Source of the DNA: Sipunculus nudus
Taxonomy: Eukaryota > Annelida > Sipuncula > Golfingiida > Sipunculidae
Reading direction: 5' to 3'
DNA: 64,000 nt
NCBI GenBank assembly: GCA_026874595.1
Contig: CM049313.1
Coordinates: 48,967,659-49,031,658, forward strand
Shown in pieces: positions 24,801-36,800 of the stretch (within the stretch, counting starts at the first letter, position 1; every line of letters starts with the position of its first letter). The notes under the pieces are model-generated. The model worked only from the letters and a program-made list of their open reading frames with translations, searched no databases and was not told the DNA's origin. A program made the translations under genes and the position numbers.

Positions 24801-27800
24801 TCATGAGAAACTGTTTTTAACTTCATGCATTAAAAAAAAATATTATGTATTACTTTTGTAATTGTCTCTTGCAGCTTGGGTTGGAACCATATCACGGTGT
24901 TGGCATCATTGGCTTCAATGCCCCTGAGTGGTTCCTCTCTGACCTGGGAGCCATCTTTGCTGGGTATGTTATAATTAGAAAAGGTTAATCTTTGTCTTGA
25001 TGTTCCTTCACAATGTGCCTGCTTGTCTACAGATCTACATTTCATCTGTATTATATCATATATATTAAATATATTTAAATTTTAATCCAACATTTTTATG
25101 TTGACTGTGAATTTGATTATTCGGAATTGGCATATAATAATTAATGATACAACAGTAGTTTTACAGTACAATTTAATGTATAAACAGACCAATACAGCTA
25201 AAAACCCCAATATGATTGAATTAACATGCTTACATGAATAAATTATGATAAAATTCTCTGTAATATTAGTTTGATATATAGCCAGTCAGTTGGTTTGTTT
25301 GTTTAGGTTTGATTTTATTTTTAACCTTCAAGAAAACAGAAAGCAGCAGGTTTTAAAATAACATTTATTATCCTTTATAGAGTACCATTAATCTTAGTGC
25401 ATTCAACAAGGATTGGCCGTCTTTATTATAAAGAAATAAAGGATGTTTGAAATGATGCAGATCTTATACTTGTTGTTAAGTATGATGAGTTACAGCTTGC
25501 CATGAGAAACCAGGGATTTATTAACACATCTTCTGGTACTTTTGTTTCATTTTTACATTTATGATGATGAATGTGATATTAGTTAGACATATCATCATGA
25601 TCTACTAATGGAGAAATAGATGTTGAAAGGGAAATCTGATATTTGCCTAGTTAACGTTTACTGAATATCCTGACATGAGACAGACTAGTAAAATGTGTCA
25701 TTGTTTTCTCTTCAGTGGCTTTGCTGTGGGAATCTACACCACCAACAGCCCCGAAGCTTGCCAGTACGTAGCAGGAAACTGCGAGGCCAACATCGTTGTG
25801 GTGGAAAATGACCAGCAGCTACAGAAAATGCTGAAAGTCTGGGACCAGCTGCCCCATCTCAAAGCAATCGTACAGTATGATGGAGAACCCAAAGAAAAGA
25901 AAGCAAATGTGTACTCTGTAAGTAATACATTAGTCCAGAATTAGTGACAATGAATAATCCGTAATTAAACTAAAATATCTGTCAAATAATGGATAAAAGT
26001 CATAATAAAGTTAAATCCACGGGCTATAAAGATTTGAATTGCCATGCTAGCCTGTATATAGGAGACAGTTTAATAGAAGTTTAATCCCTCTGTTCAAATC
26101 AGCTAGTCTAAACAAAGGGAGCGACCTTCTATTAAGCTATTATCAGGCTTTGATGTCAACTGGTGGTGCCCTCTAGTGAGAATCATTAAAACAATTTAAG
26201 ATTCATAGCCTGGTATCAGTATTTAACAATTTTTTTTAGGTGTGCAGATTTGACTGCTTTGTACAAAACAGGTAGTTAGCAAACAGGCAGCTTTATATCA
26301 GACGTTCTAACCTTCCGTTTTAATTAACATAAGATGTTGCCTTTATATGCTAAGGTAGGACAATAAAATGATCATCGAGCCTATATAAATCTTATGTCTG
26401 TGTGTGTGTGTGTGTCAATAAATGTGTGTAACTTTTGTTGATTCAAGTGGAAGGAGATCATGGACATGGGCAGACAGTGCAACGATGATGCGTTAGAAGC
26501 TCGGCTGTGCAACCAGGCTGTCAACAAGTGCTGTACTCTGATCTACACAGTGAGTGAACAGTTTATTTGTAAAACTCAAAGTATTATCATAGTTAGCAAA
26601 CAGGCAGCTTTATATCAGACGTTCTAACCTTCCGTTTTAATTAACATAAAGAGGTGAAGAGAGCTCTTGAGTGCTCTTGTCTGGAAACCTGGAACCCCCT
26701 ACCTAAGACGTTTCCTCAGCAAAAAACATTGTTAGTTTACAGGGTGCTTTACCATGAGTTCTAAAATTAAGAAAAAATTAAGAACATTATTTTCCTGAAA
26801 TTGAAAAAAAGGTTTGTAACTATGATAAAGGCACCCGCTACCCTTAAGGTCTACATTTTAGCTCAAGTCAAATGAGGTTTAGTGTTTATTTTTGGTTTGT
26901 CCATCTGAGCGTCAATAATAAATGTAAGGGACAAAAGCTTTAGATTTTACAGTCAGGCTTTTCATCTCATACCTGTATGGCCAAGCTGCTGTTCACCATT
27001 ACCATTAAGGTGTATTTAAGAACCTCATGGAAACAAATTTAATTTGGATGTGTTTTCTCATTACAGTCTGGGACCACTGGCAACCCAAAGGGAGTAATGT
27101 TGAGCCATGACAATGTGAGTTATTATAATCTGTATGAATATAAGTGCTTGTTTAGATACGTTGTATATGGTCAAGGTCATCAGGTGGTCTTTTAGATAAG
27201 TGACACAAGCATATTGTCAGATGTGGGTGAATGCAATTATTCTCATCAAAATATTTTCAAAGCATGTTGGTCAAGAAATAGGTCCCAGTTTAATATTTGA
27301 ATCTCTTGTTTCAAACATACACCTGTTTAAAACCTTTTTGCTTTTCATTTCTGTTCCGTTTTTCTGAGCATACAAGACTGTTTATGTTGTGTCTTATTTA
27401 ATTATATAATAAAAATTAATAGATTGTTTAATTATTACGGCCCCACTGAAAAGCAGTGCCCTATAGTGATCACCTTGTCAGTTTGTCTGTCAATCTGTCA
27501 GTAACACTTTATTTTGTGTGCGATATCTAAACAAGACTCTGCTTGCTCTTTTTCATATTTGAAGGTATCATTGGTTACTATGAAGGTTCCAGGCATTTAG
27601 GATAACAGACCTATCAGGATTCCTGTTTGGCTGATTTTCTTTATCAATAGATCTGGAGCCCTCATAGGTCTCTTTGGTCCCTGTGACTTTGAGAAAGATC
27701 AAGCATGTGCTTGTTGAGATATTAGAGTCTGTAGAAACATACTAAGGCTGTGTTCAAACACTTTTTTGTAATTTTGTTGTTTTAGGTAACCTGGACAGCT

Positions 27801-30800
27801 AAGATGGCTGGTTGCGAGGCGCGACTTCTCTACGGGTCAGAGGTATTAATCAGTTACCTCCCGTTGAGCCACATTGCAGCCCAGCTTCTTGATATCTATG
27901 TACCCATGATGTATGGTGGATCCGTGTACTTCGCACAACCTGATGCCCTCAAGGTTTGTTTACTGTAGTAGATGCATAGAGTAATTTTGTTAGCTCAGCT
28001 GAATATAAGTCAACTGAGCTATAGCTATGGTTCTTTGTTGGCTATCCGTTCGTCTGTCGGTTAACTGGCAGGTTTTGAAACTGTAGAACATACAAATCTG
28101 AAATTTGGCATACAGTTAGATGTCCCCAAAATCTCCTACCAAACTAAAAAATGGGTCACTGGGACTCATTCCTTCAAGAAATTAAGGAAAAAGCTCAATT
28201 TTCCATTAAACATATCATGCCATTGCAGGACTGCCTAATATGAAAACCACTTTTTTTTTCTTCGTATTTACCATAAATATTCCGCTATATAGTTCGTCAG
28301 TGTTACACTATTTCTAAAAGTTATAGGCCCAGAGATAATGCACTTTGTTAAAAATCAGGAATGATATTTACTCACTTATCATGATGGTTGTTGAAGCTAG
28401 AGACTTTTCTTGGATATAACGTTATTTAATCAAGATTAAATTGCCTACCAAAAATTTGATATGATTTTGTATATTTGTGAAGTTATTACCATTAAAAAAA
28501 TTTGGTGACCTAAATTTTGAACATGGCAGATATTTTTCATTTAAGTGCTGTTAATTTAATTTTCACAATATGTACACACAAGGATTTAATCTGTTTAATT
28601 CTAAAATTTGAAAAAAAGCTTAAAAATAAGGCTCATTATTGAATTGGGGGGGGGGGGGGGCTCTTATTTGTATATCACTTGCATTGCCAAGCTCCACTTT
28701 AGCCCAGAGTACCTGATTTGTAATAAGTCACTTGGGGAGATTACCTGTTGTTAGTGTTACAAGTGTACAGTTATTCTCATATCACCTCAACCCCCCTCAC
28801 CCTACCCCCACCCATTAAGTGTATTGCAATAATTGTTATTGTTTGACCTGTACATTATATTGTAAGGCTGTTTCTACTCGAATGTACAAAACTTTTCATA
28901 TGTACTCGGGACATGGTTATAATTTTCAGGTAATCAAAAAATTTCATTATTTTTATTCTTAGGTTCAAATTTTGGATAAATTTTGAATTGGATAAAGGAC
29001 GTATAAATAATTGACACTACAAATAAAGTAATATCATTATAGGGATCACTTGGAGACACTCTGAAGGAGGTCCGACCCACAGCTTTTCTGGGTGTGCCTC
29101 GGGTATGGGAGAAGATCCAGGAGAAGATGAGGGCCTTTGGAAGGCAAAATACTGGCCTTAAGAAGAAGATCGCTGAATGGGCTAAAGATGTTGGTTTCCG
29201 TGGCAACATGGCTCTGATGAATGGGTGAGTCACCTTATGAGATACCAGCAGAAAGATTTTATTTATTTAATTCTTTTTAGCCATTTACATATATTGAATA
29301 AATGTAAAACAAGGCAATCAAGATTATTGTGGAGAGAATATTTGTTCAAAGGAATTATTCTAACTTTCCAGACTCTTGGCCTTTTTTGTTGGAAGGGGGA
29401 ATTATTTCTGTACTGTTTAATAGGTGAAAGAGGAATTTCATGTAAAAAAGAATAAGATTTTCAAGGGGAAGGGAAATAAGGCCAACAGAAATGCCTAGAA
29501 TAATCCCTGGTCTATCTTGGAAATTTGCCAATATTTTACACACTTTTGACCCTGTTGGCCACCAAACTTCAACTGCCCCCTGGTGTCCAAACTTGGTACA
29601 AGAGAAGCTTTAACTTGAGCAAGGGAATTGTACATTCTTTGATTGTTCAGACAGATGAACCTGTTGTTAATTCATTTGGCCAATGTAATATGGGTACAAC
29701 TTCCATTTAATCATGCAAAACATTTTTTTATATGTTGAAATTTTGCATTGTGATTCTATTTCCTTTGTTGGAATACAACTGCTTAAATTTATGGATTATG
29801 TGGAGTAGGAAATAACTGCGTATGGATAATGTGATATTATTTGTTTATGTGCAGCCGCTTTTCAAAGAATGGGAAAAAGAAACGGTAATTTTTAGTGTCG
29901 TTTGCATGGGCTGACTTTATTTTCACAGACTGTTAGTGAGCACAACGTGCATGATGCATACACTGTTTCATTTGTTAAACTGACATGGATAGTTAATATT
30001 TTTTATTTGCAGCTGTTAGACTGGTTCCCTGCTCAAATCCAGGCCAAACACTCCTTGCAGCAGAAACATACCAAAGTACCAATTTGGCCAGTTATCTGTA
30101 TTTATTAATTACAAGTACTTGATATTTTCTATATATGTTAATCCCTGATATTTTAAGAATTAATGAAAAAAAATTTTAACCAGTCTTAATGTTCCTTAAA
30201 TTTTTATAGTGCAGGCATTTTAAAAGTTGCAAAGTAGTACTGCCTGTCACTAATGCAGAAAAACATTTTTAGTCAATATTGAGCAGGCACCAGTCCATCA
30301 GGCTTAGTAGCATGTTTGTTGTCTTGTGAAGACCATGCCATGTTATTGCTTTGGTCTTCAGATAACACAAAAATCATTGTGCATTGGGTTACTGTAGCTT
30401 TTATTGTGTTGTGATATCTTTATTTCTGTAGGCATCACCTAGTTTTGTATTATTTGAGAGATGGGCTATTTTATTGTTAAAAGGATCATCAAATTAAATA
30501 TAAAACAGGCGTTTCATTAGTGCAGTTTAGGGTATTTTACTAGTACCATTATTCTTTTCAGGCAGGGTTTGGAATTCAGTATTGACAATATAGAAATCCA
30601 ATGACAAGGTTCCATAAAACAAAAAAAAAAACAAAGAATCAATTGTTCATCAGCTGCTGGTCTTTTTAATATTTTTTAAAAATTTATGAGTATATTATAT
30701 TTAAGTCTGCTAAGCAGTAGACATTCTGTATAACGTCTGCTTTTATATGTTCAGCAAATCAATTTTTAGCACCAAGGAGTCCTGTTCTATGTTACATGTT

Positions 30801-33800
30801 TCAGTAAGGTCCAGATAAGGTTTCTTCACAAACCTGTATTAGGGTATTCCATGAAACTATGGATTCACCATAAAACAAAGTAGATTATCAAACATATAAA
30901 AACTTGTGCTTAGGTCAAGTTATTCAGTAATCTTCACAGCAAGGTTTGTCTCCATACAGGTATTAGGAAAACATTAGGATTTATGGTGAATAATGTTTTC
31001 TTATTGATTGACACCATGAAATGTTGACTTTGCTGGTATGGTCAAAATATTTTAACTTAGTTGTGAATAATGTCCTACCTGTGTGGATTAATATATGGTC
31101 AAACTTGAAATTTGTTCTCTGTTTGATTTTGAAAGTAGAATTAAACAAAGTACACTTTTTTAATGGTAACCTTTTTGAAAGCATGCTGTTTAATTAACAG
31201 TTATGAGTAACACCACTAGACACATAAGTGAATAAGAAAACAAGACAAAAATGAATACAATAAACAAATGCTTGCAGAAAGTATCTTCTATAGACATTGC
31301 AACCCACATGTGTGTCTGGGCTACAGCCTAAAATTACAAAAGTAAAAAAAAACAGGGGTCCTGCAGACATTGTTCCCTAACAAAATACTCTTCTTTCATA
31401 CTGTTATGTAGCTGTTCATTATTATTACATATATTAGGCCTAAATGGCTCAGATTATTTTGTGCATCTGTCCCTCTTGCCTATCAGTGAAGATTTAACAG
31501 TTACAGCTTTTTTAAGGATTTGTTTAAATGTGAAATAACACCATTGTTGATAAAATTCAGGCTATAATGAGAGACTAGTTTAAAAATTTAGGTAGCACAC
31601 AGACTTACAACCACATATTGATAACGTTCTTAACCAGGTGGCCATTGTTAAAATGTTATCTTGCATGTGGCAGTGGCATGAATGTTGATCAGCCTTTTTT
31701 TGCCATGGGTCATGCATTTGTTCTTTCACTTATTCCACTCATCCACTGCCTCCTGTTGCAGGGTAGCTTTGTACAGCCATACAGGAATGAGGAGTTTCCA
31801 CATTGCCAAGAATGTTGGGACCAATGGGAGTGAAGTATTACAGCTTTCAAACTTAGTCGTGCCAGCAATACCCAGCTTTCATTGGCTGGAGCATTCTCAG
31901 TCCTGTACCAGCTGCCCTGCTATGTTATGCAGGAATCACTGCTATTGAAAGCAGTGGTTAGATGGAAGAGGTTATAAAACAAATGTTGCATGACCACTTA
32001 AGGAGCAATGTACCTTGTTTTCTGAGCCCCACACTGTTGTAAGCTCATAAGTGTCTGGCAGAACCAGTAGCTCCTAACTGTTTATTATCACATGATCTTT
32101 GAATATGTTTACATGATGAGCCATGAATATGCTTATGTTTGCTGGATGTTACAAAACCCAACAAGGATTGCTGGTTTGCACATAAATGTATGTTGCATGT
32201 CTTTGTAGCTTGGCTAACCCATTCAGGAATTGATTTGTGCAAGGTTATTTAGCAAACCTGTACACATACAGGATAGGTAGGCTTTTATGGCAGATGCGTA
32301 GTTACAGTAGTTATAAATAATAGTATAAACTCTTTGCTCAACAGATTGTCTTGATTATATTATATAGACACATAAGAATATTTTTATAGAGAAAGAATGC
32401 ACCCAGTAATTGTATAGGTAGACACTTGTATATTTTAGACCAAAACTTGTCCAGTAAGAATAACATTTCTAACTTTTTTTTCTGTAGAAAATGGATATGT
32501 TGTACAAATTATACTGCTATATAAGGTGAAGGGACTGAACATCAGAATACGAGACTGCTTAATGTTCATAAGTTGATGAAAAGGTATCATGACAAATGTG
32601 AGTATATTATGTTCAGTTTAAAATGTTTTGGTTTGTTTTATAGCGGGAGCACCCCATTTGGATGGACCATCGCTAATGCTATAGTTTTCAAGAGGGTACG
32701 TCAAGTTCTGGGACTTGACCGCTGCAAGTTCTGTCTGACAGGTGCTGCCCCGATCATGAAGGACACGTTGGATTACTTCATGAGTCTCAACATCCCCCTC
32801 ATGGAACTCTACGGAATGAGTGAAAGCACAGGTATGGACCTTGTTAGTAGGTCATGAAATTGAAAATTAGGTCAGAGTAAAAAGAAATCAAGGTGATTTT
32901 GGATAATTGGCCATATTGGAGATTAAGTGCAATCACAGGCACAAAAGGTACAAAAAAATGAAGAAAAAAAATGTTCTGGCCTTGAGCTTGTCCCTGCTGC
33001 CTGCCCCCCCCCCCCTTAAAAAATAGAAAAACAAATCTGTATTCAAATATTGATATAAAAATAAACCCATCAACCCTTATGAAGGGGAGGCTTAATTATG
33101 TGTATTGTTTAATTGGTGTTTATCGTTATAGAGTTACCATGAGTTATTCCACATTTCACACATTTGAGAATACAATTAAATTTTCATGGTTACATTAAAA
33201 GAGTTGCCTTTTTTTATAGGCCCCCACACTGTATCATTCCCATGGAAGTTCCGCAACACGAGTGTAGGCATAGAGTTCCCTGGTGCAACGACAAAACTTG
33301 CCGACCAAGATAAAGACGGCAATGGAGAGGTATGTATTTGTCAGCACTTATAAAGCTTAGAATCCTGGTATATGATTGTAGCTGCAGATAAAGACAAAAT
33401 AAGAAGTTATGAAGTTTAGACTAAATGTCACCTCCAACAATGTCAGACCATTTTATGACTTGTAAGGCAAATTTTTTTGGTCACACATGATATAGAATAT
33501 GAAATTTAATGGGTTCTCCTATATTTACACATGTTCAGCTATAACTCTCCAATGCCTCATTATCCCACAAGCTTAGTACCATAAATGAGTCCAAGTAGGG
33601 CATTGCGTGGTTTCAGCCGAGTAATTTCCTAGACAATCATCTTTGGCATGGTATATTTGGCTTCCCCCAGTAGCAGTCTAAGGTAAATGCTCCTTGTGCA
33701 AGCAGTGGTTAAATGAAATAGATTAGTAAAAGGAATGTAGTGAAACCACAGCAAGGAGAGTAGCTGAAATTCTACTGATGATGATAGTTCTAGGGCTATC

Positions 33801-36800
33801 AGAATTATATCTTGCAAAGGCCCTGCCTTTGATAAGAGTTCCTGTATATTAAGAATCTGAGTAACATTGAGACTGAAATCTTTACACAATTATATCTGCA
33901 TACAGTGAGCATTCCAACTATGTAAGAATGTGTGGAGACCTGTAGACCATTTTGTGCATAGAAAAAAAAAAAAGGGTTCATGTGTTCTTAATTTCCTGGA
34001 AATCCTGGAGAAAAGCTGTTATGAATCCAGACCTGGAATGTTTTCCAAAAAGCTGTTTTTGTTTGTCTAAGAATTAATTGGAAATGTCTTGGAAAACTAA
34101 GACCAGAACAGGACATACAAAACATGTTACATGTTTATTGTGGTCAAACTTAAGGCTTTATATTTTAAGTAATTGGTGGCTTATGTATACTTTGTCTTCT
34201 GTGTGGTTCACAATCTAAAATTGATTATCCCCTTAGAGGTAATTGCTCCAATATTCCATTGCATCTAAAGATCTTAATTAGTATTTTGCTCTTGTGAATG
34301 CCCAATATCCTTGAAATATCCTGAAATTTGTGGGGACTTGGTATATAAACCCTGTACTGGTAATTGATTTACCTGTTTATAATGAGTTCTGTAGATTAAG
34401 ATTTACTGTAAGTGATAAATTTATTAACTCAACTCTCTACTCGTCAGATTTGTATGGCTGGTAGACACGTATTCATGGGTTACCTGAACATGGAGGAGAA
34501 GACGAAAGAAACCATTGATGAAGAGGGCTGGCTCCACTCTGGAGACATCGGTAAAAAGGACAGAGATGGTTACATGTTCATCACTGGCAGAATCAAAGGT
34601 AGGCTGTAATTAATGAAAATGATATACTTACTGAGAGAGGAAAAAGAGAAAGAAAGGTATATCTAAGTGACTGAAGCCTTAACTGTTAAGAGAGCCACTG
34701 GGGACATGTGGGGAATTGATCATTAAGCAAGAGTATCTAGGTCATATATACTACATATTTATTTTCAGTTCAGTATTTCCATAAACCCAAAGTCAACTCT
34801 ATCTTTAGTGACTTGAAAGCTAAGCTATGTTTAAAAATTAATATCTAAGAAAACAAATTTGCTTGAAGTATTTTTTATATTGACAAATATGAAAGCAAAA
34901 ATGAATCTTTGAGATATATAATATAAACAATACTATTATTTTTATAATTCGCCTGTTTTGCAAAAGGGGTGAAATTTAAATGTATGTGTTTGAATTCTTT
35001 AAAGTATTTACTTTAATGCATTCAGTAACGTTAATATAACACTTTGGGATATGCTAATTATGTAAATGTCAGAAACATTAATAATAAGTGGTGTTTATTC
35101 TGCACACAGAGCTGATCATCACGGCCGGTGGTGAGAACGTTGCCCCAGTGCCAATTGAGGATAAGGTCAAAGAGATCCTCCCTGTTGTCAGCAATTGTAT
35201 GCTGATCGGTGATAAGAGGAAGTTCCTGTCCATGCTGATCACCCTCAAGGTACAATCTCGTTATCTTTCATCCCATATATGGGATAGGACAGTACAGTTT
35301 AATATACACATGTTGTAAAATAGGACCTTACTTGTTTGATACACCATAATAATAAAGTGAAAAGCCATGATCTGTGAAATTTAAGTACTGAAAAGTAATT
35401 TTTTAGGGCTTAGTGAGAGCACTATGTTTAAACTGCTATTCACTGTAGATCTGTTGATGTTTGATGTGTCACATCATATTTTCACAGTTTCTGTCATTTC
35501 CAAAGTATAAACGCACAATGATATATCCAGGGAGTGACACACATAAGACATACATGACTTGCACTTTAGCCAATCATTTATATCTGCTGAAACATCTGTG
35601 AGGCTTAGTAACAGCAGAAGTTAACCAATAAAGACCTCTGTTGACACAGTCAAATAAGAAGACCAAGAGACAATTCATATCCTAACATTTGAGGAATTAT
35701 ATATGTTCTCACATCAGCTGTGAATTACTGAAAGTTAACACGGTTTCCATGAGTCAAAACAAACAAAAATTTGTGGTCCTGGAGGTGCTGACTAGTTCGA
35801 AACTGGAGTTCTTGTCATAACAAAGTTTTTCTTTGAAATGAAGTCGGCACAACTCATATTTTGATGTAACCCTCAGCAAAAGTTGGTGAACTGGCTTGAA
35901 ATATATTGTAACACTCCACAAATGTCAGGGAACCGGCTTGACCTATAAGGCAGTTTCCTCAAAATTAACGCTACGGGCCGTAAAGCTGACAAGACCATGT
36001 GAGAATACTGATATTCCCTTCACTGTACAAATTTAGTTGGTGCTAATAGTAATTTTAAGTATGGAAGATTCCGTCCTACCAATTTGGTGTTGTTCAAAGC
36101 TTAGATACATGTATGACTTTTTGAGGATTTAGGTGCAATTTAAGGTGCAAATTTGAAAAAAAATTTAATGATTTTATATAGGTAAAATTTGGTATTTTTC
36201 AACCATTACTTGTCTAAAATAGTCCATTTTAAACATAGACTTGTAAATATTTGGTCAAAAAAGTATATTTTAATTTTTTCACATATGTTCGATGGGGATT
36301 TTTAATCATTTACATTACTCAACATATATGCCTTATCCCAGAATGCATTGTGTTTGAGACATTTTCTTGCATTTCCCAGAATTACTGGTCTCTGATTACA
36401 TTTATTTGGTTGCTCACAGACTGAGGTCAATCCAGACACCAACGAACCTTTGGACCAGCTGACAGACACCGCAATGATATGGGTACAAGAACAGGGAGGA
36501 AAATCTACAACTGTCACTCAGGTGCTGCAGAACAAAGATGAAGCTGTGTTGAAGGGCATTCAGAAGGGCATCGATAAGGCCAATGCCCAGGCCGAATCCC
36601 GGGCCAAGAAAATACAGAAATGGACCGTCCTTCCAAGAGACTTCTCCATTCCAGGTGGAGAATTGGGTGAGTGGAGATTTCAGGATTATGGTCCTAAATT
36701 GAAACTAGCAAAATTGTGAAAATTATAACGTATGAAGTGATATAAATATAAAATAAATAGTGTAATTTTGGGATTGTGAATAGTTTGATAAATTAAGAAA

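Noticed and set aside
30013-30108. Possible extra exon after a TTATTTGCAG acceptor in intron 9
   Set aside because: In the required phase it stops immediately (TGT TAG).
31762-31905. Possible extra exon after a CTGTTGCAG acceptor in intron 9
   Set aside because: Open in frame but with no good donor and no resemblance to acyl-CoA synthetase sequence.
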